Source: Dokdonella sp.
GTDB lineage: Bacteria; Pseudomonadota; Gammaproteobacteria; Xanthomonadales; Rhodanobacteraceae
Assembly: GCA_019634795.1 (NCBI GenBank)
Contig: JAHCAR010000005.1
Location: forward strand, 62,001-126,000
Direction of reading: 5' to 3'
Length of the DNA stretch: 64,000 bases
Below are positions 7,809-22,716 of the stretch, in pieces. Made by a program: the position numbers and the translations under genes. Within the stretch, counting starts at the first letter, position 1. Each line of letters opens with the position of its first letter. The notes beneath the pieces were generated by a model, which was not told the DNA's origin, did not search any database, and worked only from the letters and a program-made list of their open reading frames with translations.

Positions 7809-8384
7809 CTAGGGCGCGGCCGGTGCCTCGGCCAGGCGACCGAGCAGCGGCCGGTAGTAGGCCAGTTCGGCGATCGAATCGCGGACATCGCTGAGCGCAG
7901 TATGTGCCGCTTCCTTGCTGAAGCCGCGCGCCACTTCCGGCGCCCAGCGCCGTGCCAGCTCCTTGAGGGTCGACACATCGAGGTTGCGATAGTGGAAGAA
8001 CTGCTCGAGGCGCGGCATCAGGCGGTGCAGGAAACGGCGGTCCTGGCAGATCGAGTTGCCGCACATTGGCGACTTTCCGGGCGGCACCCATTGAACCAGG
8101 AATTCGACCGTGCGGATCTCGGCCAGGGCCATGGTCACCGTCGAGTCGAGCACGCGCTGCCAGAGGCCGGACTTGCGGTGCTGGTTGCGATTCCAGTCGT
8201 CCATGCCGAGCAGGCGCGCCTCGTCGTGGTGGATGGCGAATTCCGGGCCTTCGGCCAGCAGGTTGAGGTTGCGGTCGGTCACCACCGTCGCGATCTCGAG
8301 GATCGAATCGTTGTCGGTATCGAGCCCGGTCATTTCCAGGTCGATCCAGATCAGGTTGTCCTCGTGGGCTTGCGATGGCGACAT
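7809..8384 (-). CDS. orn: Oligoribonuclease
   Basis: This 191-residue DEDDh 3'-5' exoribonuclease degrades 2-5-nt RNAs and pGpG, completing c-di-GMP breakdown. Visible catalytic residues are DLEMTGLD (first D and E), the Asp in CQDRRFLH, and the His and Asp of [11 protein letters not shown]. Length is close to the usual 180, with a short C-terminal tail. It lies between the SDR gene and the divergent sbcB gene. In this window it complements two EAL proteins that would make pGpG. Confidence 0.95.
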   Translation of the reverse strand: MSPSQAHEDNLIWIDLEMTGLDTDNDSILEIATVVTDRNLNLLAEGPEFAIHHDEARLLGMDDWNRNQHRKSGLWQRVLDSTVTMALAEIRTVEFLVQWVPPGKSPMCGNSICQDRRFLHRLMPRLEQFFHYRNLDVSTLKELARRWAPEVARGFSKEAAHTALSDVRDSIAELAYYRPLLGRLAEAPAAP

Positions 8385-8507
8385 GCGGCTCTCCGCTTCA
8401 AGGGATGGCCCCGATTATTGCCGGCTTGTCCGCGCAAGGCCAGATTCCGGCGTCGAAGGGCCGGCGACGGGTTAGCATGTGGCGGCCCCAAGAACGCCTT
8501 TCGCGAG

Positions 8508-9947
8508 ATGCCGCAGACCACTTTCTTCTGGCACGACTACGAGACGACCGGTACCGACCCGCGCCGCGATCGTCCGGCCCAGTTCGCCGGCATCCGCACC
8601 AATCTCGAGCTCGAGGTGATTGGCGATCCGGTCATGCTGTACTGCAAGCCGGCGCCGGATGTCCTGCCGCACCCCGAAGCCTGCCTGGTCACCGGCATTG
8701 CGCCGCAGCAGGCCGAGCGCGAGGGCCGCATCGAGGCCGAGTTCGCGGCGATCGTGCACGAAGAACTGGCCGCCCCCAGCACCTGCGGCGTCGGCTACAA
8801 CTCGCTTCGATTCGACGACGAATTCACCCGACACCTGCTCTACCGCAACTTTTACGACCCCTATGAGCGCGAATGGCGCAACGGCAACTCGCGCTGGGAC
8901 CTGATCGACCTTGCGCGCATGTGCTATGCGCTGCGCCCGCACGGCATCGAATGGCCGCTGCGCGAGGACGCCACGCCGAGTTTCCGCCTGGAGGACCTGG
9001 CCAGTGCCAACCGGCTCGAACAGAACCGCGCCCACGACGCACTTTCCGACGTCGAGGCGCTGATCGGACTGGCCCGCCTGATCAGGCGCCGGCAACCGCG
9101 CCTGTTCGACTTCCATTTCGAGCTGCGCAAGAAGCAGCGCGCGTTCCAGTACCTCGATGTCGCCCATCGCACGCCGGTGGTTCACGTCTCTTCGCGCTAT
9201 CCGGCCAGTCGCGGCTGCCTGGCCATCGTGGCGCCGCTGGCCATGCATCCGCAGCAGCCGAACGGCGTCATCGTCTACGACCTCGATGTCGACCCGACGC
9301 CACTGCTCGATCTGGCTACCGACGAAATCGCCGACCGTGTCTTCGTTTCGCGCGAAGACCTGCCCGAGGAGATCGAGCGGATTCCACTCAAGCTCGTCCA
9401 CGCCAACCGCTCGCCGGCGCTGGCTCCACTAAGCGTGCTCAGAGATGTCGATGCGGCCCGGATCGGGCTCGACAGCGAGCGCGCGCTGCGCCATCTCGAG
9501 CGGCTCAACCGCGATCCGGATCTTGCCGCCAGGGTGCAGGCGGTTTTTTCCGCGCCAGCGGCGCAGGGTGAACCGATGGACCCCGAACTGGCCCTGTATT
9601 CGGGTTTCCTGCCCGATGCCGACAAGCCCCTGTTGCGCGAAGTTCGGCGTACTCCAGGCGAAACTCTCGGTGCGAGCAACTTCCAGTTTCGCGATCCGCG
9701 CCTTGCGGAATTGCTGTTCCGCTACCGGGCACGAAACTGGCCGCAGTCCCTGGACGAGGACGAGTCCGTGCGCTGGCAGGAGTGGCGCCGGCGCACCCTG
9801 GGCAGCGAAACCCCGTTCACCGCGCTGACCTTCGACCAGTATTTCGCCACGATCGCCGACAAGCGCGCGGAAGTCGGGGCCGAGCGATGGCCCCTGCTCG
9901 ATGCGCTCGAAGCCTGGGGCCGCGAGCGGGCCCTGGAACTGACCTGA
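8508..9947 (+). CDS. sbcB: Exodeoxyribonuclease I
   Basis: The 479-residue protein (475 in E. coli) is a 3'-5' single-strand DNA exonuclease used in recombination and mismatch repair. The start MPQTTFFWHDYETTG at 8508 matches the family; the reading frame is open far upstream only as antisense of orn. The DnaQ-like core shows DYETTGTDP, the Asp of YNSLRFDDEF and HDALSDVEA (DEDDh residues). The SH3-like and C-terminal helical domains follow to the end. It is divergent from orn with 123 bp between the starts. Confidence 0.95.
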   Translation: MPQTTFFWHDYETTGTDPRRDRPAQFAGIRTNLELEVIGDPVMLYCKPAPDVLPHPEACLVTGIAPQQAEREGRIEAEFAAIVHEELAAPSTCGVGYNSLRFDDEFTRHLLYRNFYDPYEREWRNGNSRWDLIDLARMCYALRPHGIEWPLREDATPSFRLEDLASANRLEQNRAHDALSDVEALIGLARLIRRRQPRLFDFHFELRKKQRAFQYLDVAHRTPVVHVSSRYPASRGCLAIVAPLAMHPQQPNGVIVYDLDVDPTPLLDLATDEIADRVFVSREDLPEEIERIPLKLVHANRSPALAPLSVLRDVDAARIGLDSERALRHLERLNRDPDLAARVQAVFSAPAAQGEPMDPELALYSGFLPDADKPLLREVRRTPGETLGASNFQFRDPRLAELLFRYRARNWPQSLDEDESVRWQEWRRRTLGSETPFTALTFDQYFATIADKRAEVGAERWPLLDALEAWGRERALELT

Positions 9948-9983
9948 CTGCAAAAAACCAGCACCCAACGGAATACTGTCCCC

Positions 9984-10670
9984 ATGGCAACCCGATACTT
10001 CACACCGGCGACCTTCAAGTTTCTTCGCGATCTGAAGGCCAACAACAACCGACCCTGGTTCAGCGAAAACAAGGCCCGCTACGAGGAGACCTTGCGGCAG
10101 CCATTCCTGCAACTAATCGCCGATCTGCAGGCGCCGCTGGCGAAGATCTCGACGCATTTCGTCGCCGATCCGCGCACCCAGGGCGGCTCGATGTTCCGCA
10201 TCCATCGCGATACGCGATTCGCCAACGACAAGACGCCCTACAAGACCTGGTCCGGTGCGCGGCTCTTCCACGAGCGCTCGCGCCAGGTCGAGGCGCCGGT
10301 CTTCTACATGCATTTCCAGCAGGGCGATTGCTTCTGCGGCGGCGGCATCTGGCATCCGCAATCGGAGACGGTCAGGCGCATCCGCGAATTCATGGCCGAC
10401 AACCCGGCCACCTGGAAGAAGGCCACGCGCTCGAAGGCATTCGCCGCGCACTTCACGTTCGGGGGCGCCTGCCTGACCCGGCCGCCGCGTGGATTCGATG
10501 CCGGACACGAATTGATCGATGACATTAAGCGCAAGGATTTCGTCGCCTCGTCTCCGTTCACCGACGCCATCGCGACCTCGAGCGAGCTCAAGGCCGTGCT
10601 GGTCGACCGATTCAAGCGCGTCGCCCCGATGGTCGACTACCTGTGCGCCAGCCTCGATCTGGAATTCTGA
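9984..10670 (+). CDS. DUF2461/TIGR02453 family protein
   Basis: This 228-residue protein carries the DUF2461 hallmarks FTPATFKFLRDLKANNNRPWF near the N-terminus, FRIHRDTRFANDKTPYKTW around residue 71 and a C-terminal FKRVAPMVDYL. The biochemical function of the family is not established. It lies 36 bp after sbcB and its stop is one base before the GTG of the MFS gene, so it is likely cotranscribed with both. Confidence 0.85.
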   Translation: MATRYFTPATFKFLRDLKANNNRPWFSENKARYEETLRQPFLQLIADLQAPLAKISTHFVADPRTQGGSMFRIHRDTRFANDKTPYKTWSGARLFHERSRQVEAPVFYMHFQQGDCFCGGGIWHPQSETVRRIREFMADNPATWKKATRSKAFAAHFTFGGACLTRPPRGFDAGHELIDDIKRKDFVASSPFTDAIATSSELKAVLVDRFKRVAPMVDYLCASLDLEF

Positions 10671-10671
10671 C

Positions 10672-11856
10672 GTGCCCGGAACGGATTCCGTCGACTCCAG
10701 GGTTCCCTCGTTCAGACTGTCGAGCTTCTATTTCACCTATTACGCGGCGCTCGGCGCGTTCAATCCGTACTGGAGCCTGTACCTGAAGGCGCGTGGCCAA
10801 GACGTGGCCGCGATCAGCATCCTGATGAGCCTCTGGTACGCCACGCGCATCATCGCCCCGAGCACCTGGAGCACTCTGGCTGGACGCTCGGGCCGTCCGG
10901 TGCGTTGGCTGCGCGCCGGGTCGTTGCTGACCCTGGCCAGCTTCGCCGTGTTCACCGTGCCGCTCGGCTTCCCTGCCCTGTTCGCCGCGATGTGCGTGTT
11001 CTGCTTCATGTACAACGCGGTGATGCCGCAGTTCGAGTCGATCACGCTTTCGCATCTGGTCGGACGCAGCGAGCGCTACGGGCGCATCCGGGTCTGGGGT
11101 TCGATCGGCTTCGTCGCGATCGTGGCGCTCTATGGCGTCGTGCTCGATCACCTCGCCGTCGACCTGCTGCCGTGGCTGATGTTGCCGCTGTTCGCCGGCC
11201 TGGTCGCCTCCGCCTTCGTCAACGACTACGGCAAGCCAGCGACCACCACCGTGCAAGCCGAGGACACGCGCTTCGGCGCCCAGCTGCGGCGTCCCGAAGT
11301 GATTGCCTTCTTCGCCGTCGCCCTGCTCATGCAGGTTTCGTTCGGACCCTACTACACGTTCTACTCGATCTTCCTCGACGAGCACGGCTACAGCACCTCG
11401 GCGCTCGGCATCTACTGGTCGATCGGCGTGGTCCTCGAAATCGCCGTATTCACGTTCTCGAGCTGGATCTTCCGTCAGTGGAGCGCGGCGACCGTGCTGA
11501 TCGTCTCGCTGATGGCGGCCAGCCTGCGCTGGGCCATGGTCGCGCTGTGGCCGGACAACGCCCTGCTGATGGCTGCCGCACAGTCGCTGCATGCGCTGAG
11601 TTTCGCGGCCTTCTTCGCCGCCAGCATGCAGTTCCTGGTCCTGTACTTTCCGGGTCGCCAGAACGGCCATGCTCAGGGCATCTTCTACGGATTTTCGTCG
11701 GGAGTCGGCGGCGTGCTCGGCGCGCTGCTCTCGGGCCAGGCCTGGAAGCTCGCCGGCGGCGAATCGGCCTTCCTGCTGGCCTCGCTCTTCTCGATAGCGG
11801 CGACCATCATCGCCTGGGTCTGGATCCGCCCGCGGCACGCCCTGCGAGCAGCCTGA
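10672..11856 (+). CDS. MFS permease, HcaT/MFS_1-like
   Basis: The 394-residue integral membrane protein has about 12 hydrophobic segments. It starts at a GTG one base after the DUF2461 stop. The opening SFYFTYYAALGAFNPYWSLYL is characteristic of the HcaT/LacY-like MFS_1_like group (putative phenylpropionate or nucleoside-type transporters). The loop after TM2 carries TLAGRSGRPVRWLR, and the segment RYGRIRVWGSIGF matches the conserved R-x-G-R-x-R-x-W-G-S-x-G-F of the group. The substrate is unknown. It converges on epmA with 10 bp between stops. Confidence 0.85.
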   Translation: MPGTDSVDSRVPSFRLSSFYFTYYAALGAFNPYWSLYLKARGQDVAAISILMSLWYATRIIAPSTWSTLAGRSGRPVRWLRAGSLLTLASFAVFTVPLGFPALFAAMCVFCFMYNAVMPQFESITLSHLVGRSERYGRIRVWGSIGFVAIVALYGVVLDHLAVDLLPWLMLPLFAGLVASAFVNDYGKPATTTVQAEDTRFGAQLRRPEVIAFFAVALLMQVSFGPYYTFYSIFLDEHGYSTSALGIYWSIGVVLEIAVFTFSSWIFRQWSAATVLIVSLMAASLRWAMVALWPDNALLMAAAQSLHALSFAAFFAASMQFLVLYFPGRQNGHAQGIFYGFSSGVGGVLGALLSGQAWKLAGGESAFLLASLFSIAATIIAWVWIRPRHALRAA

Positions 11857-11866
11857 GCCGATCCGC

Positions 11867-16853
<4,987 letters not shown>

Positions 16854-16857
<4 letters not shown>

Positions 16858-17759
16858 GCCCACGCCGCGACCCCGATCACGACCTGCAGCGCCTGCTCGA
16901 CGAGGATGGCGGCGACTACGGCGCCATCTATCGGCGCCTGAGTCGTCCCGAGCCCCCGCGACGCCTCGATCGCGTCGTGCTGGCCAATGCGGCGCGTGCC
17001 GTGCACGGCGGCCGCGCCCCGCCGGCCCAGCGCTGGATGCTCGGAATCGGCTCGGCCGCCGGCGTCGTGCTGGCCGCCGGCATCGCCTGGCAGGTTGGCA
17101 AGCAGCTCGAATCACGCGATGCAGAGACGGGTGGAAGCCTCGAGCGCAGCCACCCGTCGGTGATCGCGGTCCAGCCGATCAGCGAATCGGCTGTTTCGAA
17201 GAAGGCCGAGAGTGATACTGCGACAAGCGATCAGTCGGCACCGGCCCCGGCGACATCGGTCGAAGAGCGCAAGCCGGATCGCGCAAGCCGCCAGAGGGCC
17301 GCCCGACCAGCGCCACCTGTACCCGCACCCCCGCCCGCCGCCGCAGCACCCGAAGTGACGCAGATTCAGCCGCAAGCGGAGCGCGCCAACAGCATGGCTG
17401 CCGATGCGGAGGCCGAGCCGTTCCCGCCCGCCAAGGATTTGCCCGAAGCTCAGGGTGCGCCCGGTTCGATCGGCGAACTCGGCAAGAGCGACCGCAGGGA
17501 ACAGGCCGACGAGGCAGCCGGCGCAGCCCGGGAGAAGTCGCTCGGTTCACCGGAGCCCATGCAATCGCGGGCACCGGCACCGACCAGCTCGGTCCAGCTT
17601 CGCCAGAACATGCGCCTGCCCCCCGAGGAATGGCTGGCCGAAATCGTGCGTCTCAAGCGCGAGGGACACCGCCAGCAGGCCATCGAGAACCTGCGCCTGT
17701 TCCGGCGCATGCATCCGGACTGGAAGCTCTCCAACGAGCTGCTCCGCCTGTCGCAGTGA
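16854..17759 (+). CDS. Probable membrane anti-sigma factor
   Basis: The 301-residue protein begins at an ATGA overlap with the sigma gene. The N-terminal 60 residues are cytoplasmic and charged, with LQRLLDEDGGDYGAIYRRL. One transmembrane helix lies at about 62-82 (MLGIGSAAGVVLAAGIAWQV). A long Pro/Ala-rich low-complexity linker (about 130-230) follows, then a C-terminal helical segment (LPPEEWLAEIVRLKREGHRQQAIENL). It has no zinc-binding HxxxCxxC motif. Overlap with an ECF gene and the single-TM topology support the call. The GTGA overlap at its end suggests the yigZ gene is in the same operon. Confidence 0.7.
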
Positions 17760-18346
17760 GCGTGCTGCACACCCTGCAAGGACGCGCCATCCTGCAGCAG
17801 GAGATCCGCAAGAGCCGATTCATCGCCATGGCGGCGCCCGCCAGCGATCCGGAGCAGGCCCTGGCCTTCATCGAAGATTCGAGGAACATCGAGGCGACGC
17901 ACAACTGCTGGGCCTACCGGATCGGCCAGCAGTACCGTTTTTCCGATGATGGCGAGCCCGGCGGCACCGCTGGTCGCCCGATCCTGCAGGCCATCGAAGG
18001 TCAGGGCCTGGACCGCGTGGCCGTGGTCGTCACACGCTGGTATGGGGGCATCAAGCTTGGTGCCGGGGGACTCGCGCGTGCTTATGGGGGGTGTGCCGCG
18101 GAATGCCTGCGCCGGGCCGATCGCGTGCCGATCATCGACCAGGTCGATGTCCATGTGTTCTGCGAATTTCCGTGGCTTGAGATCCTGCGCACGCGCCTCC
18201 GCGATTTTTCCGCGAGCCAGCTTGCCGAGCGATTCGACGCCAGCGGCGCCGACCTGCACCTGCGCCTGCCGCGCGATTGTGTCCCCGCGCTCTCCGAGCT
18301 CGTTCGCGACTTGAGCCGCGGCCATTCGCAAGTGCGCGTCGATTGA
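17756..18346 (+). CDS. yigZ: YigZ/IMPACT family protein
   Basis: This 196-residue protein starts at a GTG overlapping the previous stop (GTGA). The N-terminal IMPACT domain holds the family signature ATHNCWAYRIG, RFSDDGEPGGTAGRPIL and VVVTRWYGGIKLGAGGLARAY. The C-terminal 70 residues match the ferredoxin-like DUF1949 domain. The family binds nucleic acids or regulates translation-related stress; the bacterial role is not settled. Physical coupling with a sigma/anti-sigma pair may be incidental. Confidence 0.92.
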   Translation: MSVLHTLQGRAILQQEIRKSRFIAMAAPASDPEQALAFIEDSRNIEATHNCWAYRIGQQYRFSDDGEPGGTAGRPILQAIEGQGLDRVAVVVTRWYGGIKLGAGGLARAYGGCAAECLRRADRVPIIDQVDVHVFCEFPWLEILRTRLRDFSASQLAERFDASGADLHLRLPRDCVPALSELVRDLSRGHSQVRVD

Positions 18347-18480
18347 AGCTTGATCCAGCGCAGTTGGCCGGTGCGATTGCCATGCAATGGGGGCAGGCGG
18401 ACGCGCGCACGACTCAACGACGTGCTTGAAAAGAATCCTGCAGGCACCCATTCGTTGGCAATTCCCGGCGAATCGAGTCC

Positions 18481-20244
18481 ATGGCCACACCCGCTCAAGG
18501 CACAACCCGGCGACTCGGTGCCTACCGACGCCTGATCCCCTACCTGCGCGAACAGCGTGCCCTGATTGCCGGCTGGCTGGTTTTTCTGGCCATTTCATCG
18601 GCCGCCACCCTGGCCCTGCCGGCTGCGGCCCGCTTCATGATCGATCGTGGTTTCGGCCAGACCGATCCGGCCCAGCTCAATGCGGGTTTCATCGGCCTGT
18701 TCGGCGTCGCCGTGATCATGGCGATTGCCGGCGCGTCGCGGTATTTCTGCGTGACCCTGCTCGGCGAGCGCGTGGCAGCGAACCTGCGCAGCCGCCTGTA
18801 TGCGCACCTGCTGACCCTGGACCAGGCCTTTTTCGAACGTACGCGCTCCGGCGAACTGGTTTCGCGCCTGGCCGCCGACACCGAACTCGTGCAGACCGTG
18901 GTCGGCTCGACCCTGTCGCTGTCGCTGCGCAGCGCGGTCATGCTGGTCGGCTCGACGACCATGCTCGTCATCACCAGCCCGCGCCTGGCCGGTCTGACTG
19001 CGCTGGTCATTCCGGCCGTGATCCTGCCGATCGTGATCCTCGGCCGTCGCGTCGAACGGCTGTCGCGGCAAAGCCAGGACCGCATCGCCGATTCCGCGGC
19101 GATCGCCTCGGAGTCCCTGAATGCGATCCACACCGTGCAGGCCTACACGCGCGAGCCGCGCGAGCGCGAGCGTTATACGCAGGCGGTCCAGCGCGCCCTG
19201 GCCACCGCACGCAAACGCATCGGCACGACTGCACTGCTGACCGCCCTGGTCATCCTGCTCAGTTTCGGCGCCATCACCCTGGTCCTCTGGGCCGGCGCGC
19301 ACCAGGTGATCGCTGGCCAGATGAATGCCGGCGTGCTGGCCCAGTTCGTCCTCTATGCGGTGGTCGCGGCCGGCTCGGTCGGCGGACTGACCGAAGTCTG
19401 GGGCGAGTTGCTGCGCTGCGCCGGTGCGCTCGGGCGGATCGGCGAACTGCTCGACACCGATGCGGAAATCAGGAGTGTGGACGATGCGGCGCCGCTGAGC
19501 CGACCGGTCAGGGGCGCCCTGCGTTTCGAGCACGTCGAATTCCGCTATCCATCGCGCCCCGACCAGGCCGCGATACACGATCTCTCACTGAGCATCGAGC
19601 CCGGCGAAACAGTGGCGCTGGTCGGCCCGTCGGGTGCCGGCAAGACCACGCTGTTCCAGCTACTGCAGCGCTTCCACGATCCGCAGGCTGGCCGCATTAC
19701 CCTCGACGGTCGCGACCTGCGCAACGTGCAGCTGTCCGACTTGCGCGGCTGCTATGCCCTGGTGCCGCAGGATCCGGTGCTGTTCGGCGCGAGTGCGGCG
19801 GACAACATCCGCTTCGGACGCCTCGAAGCCGATGATGCGATGGTCGAAGCCGCAGCCCGCGCGGCTGAATGCCACGAGTTCCTCAGCGCCCTGCCCGAGC
19901 GCTACGAGACCTACCTCGGCGAACGCGGCGTGCGCCTCTCGGGCGGCCAGCAACAGCGTGTCGCCATTGCCCGCGCCTTGCTGCGCGATGCGCCGATCCT
20001 GCTCCTCGACGAGGCCACGTCGAGTCTCGATGCGCAGTCCGAGCGGCTCGTCCAGCAGGCCCTCGAACGCCTGATGGCGAACCGGACCACCCTGGTCATC
20101 GCCCATCGCCTGGCCACCGTGCAGAAAGCCGACCGGATCGTCGTACTCGATGCCGGGCGCATCGTCGCCCAGGGCACCCACGCCGAACTCATGCGCGAAG
20201 GCGGGCTGTACGCGGAGCTGGCCCGCCTGCAGTTCGCCGCCTGA
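18481..20244 (+). CDS. ABC exporter half-transporter (ABCB-type, MsbA-like)
   Basis: The 587-residue protein is a fused membrane and ATPase exporter subunit that would act as a homodimer. Six transmembrane helices span about 25-310. The nucleotide-binding domain follows, with Walker A VGPSGAGKTTL, Q-loop VPQDPVLF, signature LSGGQQQR, Walker B ILLLDEATSSLD and the switch His in IAHRLATVQ. The class is the lipid or drug exporters; the substrate cannot be told from sequence. It is separated from yigZ by 134 bp in which I see no clear promoter, and it converges on mtnP. Confidence 0.9.
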   Translation: MATPAQGTTRRLGAYRRLIPYLREQRALIAGWLVFLAISSAATLALPAAARFMIDRGFGQTDPAQLNAGFIGLFGVAVIMAIAGASRYFCVTLLGERVAANLRSRLYAHLLTLDQAFFERTRSGELVSRLAADTELVQTVVGSTLSLSLRSAVMLVGSTTMLVITSPRLAGLTALVIPAVILPIVILGRRVERLSRQSQDRIADSAAIASESLNAIHTVQAYTREPRERERYTQAVQRALATARKRIGTTALLTALVILLSFGAITLVLWAGAHQVIAGQMNAGVLAQFVLYAVVAAGSVGGLTEVWGELLRCAGALGRIGELLDTDAEIRSVDDAAPLSRPVRGALRFEHVEFRYPSRPDQAAIHDLSLSIEPGETVALVGPSGAGKTTLFQLLQRFHDPQAGRITLDGRDLRNVQLSDLRGCYALVPQDPVLFGASAADNIRFGRLEADDAMVEAAARAAECHEFLSALPERYETYLGERGVRLSGGQQQRVAIARALLRDAPILLLDEATSSLDAQSERLVQQALERLMANRTTLVIAHRLATVQKADRIVVLDAGRIVAQGTHAELMREGGLYAELARLQFAA

Positions 20245-20304
20245 GCCCGGCCGGTCAGAAGCCCGGCGATGCGGCGCACGGACCCGGCCCCGGCGTCGTC
20301 CTGC

Positions 20305-21048
20305 TCAGGACTCGAGCAAACGCGCAATCAGCACAGGAACGCGTGCCGTTGCATGTTCGAGATTGGCGTAGATTTCCTCGAGACTGATTTCCGCTTCGTC
20401 ACCGCAACCCGCGGCCCAGTTCGCGACCAGGGCCAGGCAGGCGTATTCGAGTCCCAGTTCGCGGGCCAGCGCAGCCTCGGGCATGCCGGTCATGCCGACC
20501 AGATCACAGCCGTCGCGGCGCATCCGCGCGATCTCGGCGCGCGTCTCGAGGCGCGGGCCCTGGGTGGCACCGTAGCAGCCACCGTCGACCACCTCGATAC
20601 CGGCCGCAGCAGCCGCCTCGAGCAGCTTGCTGCGCAGACTTGCCGTGTAGGGCTCGCTGAAATCGATGTGACGGACCGGTTCGCCGCTGCCTTCGCCGAA
20701 GCTGGTAATGCGGCCATGCGTGTAGTCGATGAGCTGGTCGGGGACGACCAGGATGCGCGGTCCCATGTCTTTGCGAATGCCGCCGACCGCGTTGACGCCG
20801 ATGACGCGGCTTGCCCCCAGCGATTGCAGGGCCTGCAGATTGGCCCGGTAATTCACTTCGTGCGGCGCGATATCGTGCTGGCGGCCATGCCTGGCCAGGA
20901 AGGCGACCCGCTTCGTGCCGAGCCGGCCGACAACGATGCGGTCTGAAGGCGCGCCCCAGCGCGTCTCGACCTGCTCCTCGACGACCTCCTCGAGGCCGGA
21001 AAGCCGGTACAGGCCGGTGCCGCCGATCAGGGCCAGATCGATGCCCAT
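20305..21048 (-). CDS. mtnP: S-methyl-5'-thioinosine phosphorylase
   Basis: The 247-residue protein belongs to the PNP/MTAP family and starts MGIDLALIGGTGLYRL at 21048. Phosphate and nucleoside-site motifs are IGGTGLY, RHGRQHDIAPHEVNYRAN, GVNAVGGI, GGCYGATQGPRLET and GMTGMPEAALARELGL. Gammaproteobacteria lacking MTA nucleosidase use MTIP to convert methylthioinosine to hypoxanthine and methylthioribose-1-P. Placement next to hpt, which would reuse the hypoxanthine, supports the MTIP rather than MTAP assignment, though sequence alone does not prove it. Confidence 0.85.
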   Translation of the reverse strand: MGIDLALIGGTGLYRLSGLEEVVEEQVETRWGAPSDRIVVGRLGTKRVAFLARHGRQHDIAPHEVNYRANLQALQSLGASRVIGVNAVGGIRKDMGPRILVVPDQLIDYTHGRITSFGEGSGEPVRHIDFSEPYTASLRSKLLEAAAAAGIEVVDGGCYGATQGPRLETRAEIARMRRDGCDLVGMTGMPEAALARELGLEYACLALVANWAAGCGDEAEISLEEIYANLEHATARVPVLIARLLES

Positions 21049-21055
21049 GGGCGAC

Positions 21056-21595
21056 TCAGAGTGCATGGATGCCGGGCAGGTTGCGGCCCTGTTCGTGGAA
21101 ATCCATGCCATAGCCAAACACGTAACGGTCGGGCACCTCTACACCAACGAAGTCCGCGCTGAGGCCCGGGACCGTGCGTCCATGGCGCTTTTCGCAAAGG
21201 ACCGCAAGCATGACCTGCGCTGCGCCCTGCTCATGGCACCAGTCGCGAATGGCCTTCAGCGTGTGGCCCTCGTCGAGGATATCGTCGACCAGCAGCACGA
21301 TGCGCCCGGCCAGCGGCGTCGAAGGCCGCCGCAGCCACTGCAGCGTGCCACCTTCGGTGCTGCCGCGAAAACGCGTGGCGTGCACGTAGTCGAATTCGAG
21401 CGCCGCGTCGATCTCGGTGGCCAGCTGGCCGGCGAAGACGAGGCCGCCCTGCATGATGGTCAGAAAGACCGCCGACTTGTCCTCCAGCGCGCGACTGATC
21501 TCGGCACCCATCCTCGAAATGGCTGCGCGCAGCACCGTCCGGTCATGAATCAGGTCGCCATCGCGCAAGGCGGTGGCCAGGTCGGGTCGGTTCAT
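21056..21595 (-). CDS. hpt: Hypoxanthine-guanine phosphoribosyltransferase
   Basis: This 179-residue type I PRTase salvages hypoxanthine or guanine with PRPP. The PRPP-binding signature is VLLVDDILDEGHTL; a flexible-loop region and the purine-contact VPDRYVFGYGMDF near the C-terminus are present. It overlaps nagZ by ATGA and is followed after 7 bp by mtnP, so the order nagZ-hpt-mtnP is one transcription unit. The metabolic link is hypoxanthine released by MTIP being salvaged to IMP. Confidence 0.93.
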   Translation of the reverse strand: MNRPDLATALRDGDLIHDRTVLRAAISRMGAEISRALEDKSAVFLTIMQGGLVFAGQLATEIDAALEFDYVHATRFRGSTEGGTLQWLRRPSTPLAGRIVLLVDDILDEGHTLKAIRDWCHEQGAAQVMLAVLCEKRHGRTVPGLSADFVGVEVPDRYVFGYGMDFHEQGRNLPGIHAL

Positions 21596-22611
21596 TTGCT
21601 GCTCGGTTCGGGACAGAGTTCGGCGAGGCGGGCGATGACCTTGTCGCGCTTGGGATTGTCGACCAGCGCCTCCCAGGTCGGTGCGACCGCGCCGCGCAGG
21701 CTTTCCACGCGCGCGGCGTCGCAGGCCGGCAGATGCGTGCTGGCGGTGACCGCTTCATCGACGATGGACGGACTGCAGGCGAGCACGAGATCGCATCCTG
21801 CGGCCAGGTGCGCCTCGATGCGTTCGGGGATGCCGCCGATGGCCTCGGCCGCGGCCATGCCGATGTCATCACCGATGACGATGCCACCGAAGCCGATCTC
21901 CTTGCGCAGGATGTCGCCGATCCAGATCTTCGAATATCCGGCGGCGAAGACGTCGATCTCGGGATAGGTGACGTGCGCCATCATGACCGCTTCGGCTCCC
22001 GCGGCGATGCCGTCGATGAACGGCACCAGATCCCTGCCGCGAAGTTCATCGAGGATGCGCGCATCGGCGGCGACGTCGAAATGCGTATCGGCGACCACCG
22101 AGCCATGCCCCGGAAAGTGCTTGAGGGTCACGGCCATGCCGGCAAGGTGCATGCCGCGCGCATAGGCCTGGACGAGATCAGAGGCGATCGCGGGGTCGGC
22201 GTGGAATGCGCGGTCACCGATCGCGAGATTGCCGCAGGCAAGGTCGGCGACCGGGGCGAAACTCAGGTCGATGTCGATGGCGCGCATTTCACTGGCCATG
22301 AGCCAGCCGTGATCCTCGGCCAGGGCCAGGGCGCGCTTTGGATCGCGGCCGTAGAGCTCGCCGATCCTGGACAGCGCCGGCAGGCGCGTGAAGCCGTCGC
22401 GGAACCGCTGGACCGGCCCGCCCTCCTGGTCGACGCAGATCAGGAATGGATCATCCGGTCGCTCCATGCGGATGTCGTCGATCAGCGACGTCACCTGGTC
22501 GCGGTTGGAAAAATTGCGCGTGAACAGGATCACGCCGCTGACCTGGGGAGCCGAGAGCCAGACTCGATCGTCGTCGCTCAGGGTCTTGCCGGGGATGCCG
22601 ATGATCAACAT
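21592..22611 (-). CDS. nagZ: Beta-N-acetylglucosaminidase (GH3)
   Basis: The 339-residue cytoplasmic glycosidase cleaves GlcNAc from anhydromuropeptides in cell-wall recycling. GH3 NagZ motifs are VDQEGGPVQRFRDGFTRLP, the catalytic-loop KHFPGHGSVVADTH and the nucleophile region IGDDIGM. Length is typical (E. coli 341). GAGG precedes the ATG by about 8 bases. It overlaps hpt (ATGA). Confidence 0.95.
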   Translation of the reverse strand: MLIIGIPGKTLSDDDRVWLSAPQVSGVILFTRNFSNRDQVTSLIDDIRMERPDDPFLICVDQEGGPVQRFRDGFTRLPALSRIGELYGRDPKRALALAEDHGWLMASEMRAIDIDLSFAPVADLACGNLAIGDRAFHADPAIASDLVQAYARGMHLAGMAVTLKHFPGHGSVVADTHFDVAADARILDELRGRDLVPFIDGIAAGAEAVMMAHVTYPEIDVFAAGYSKIWIGDILRKEIGFGGIVIGDDIGMAAAEAIGGIPERIEAHLAAGCDLVLACSPSIVDEAVTASTHLPACDAARVESLRGAVAPTWEALVDNPKRDKVIARLAELCPEPSSK

Positions 22612-22716
22612 GCGTCATCTGCCTCGCGAGTGTGTGTCGTCATGTGCCGTATCTGCTTCAACGGATTCGGATTGCAGGAAGTGCCGACGAACGAGCCAGT
22701 ACATCGTACCGGTCGC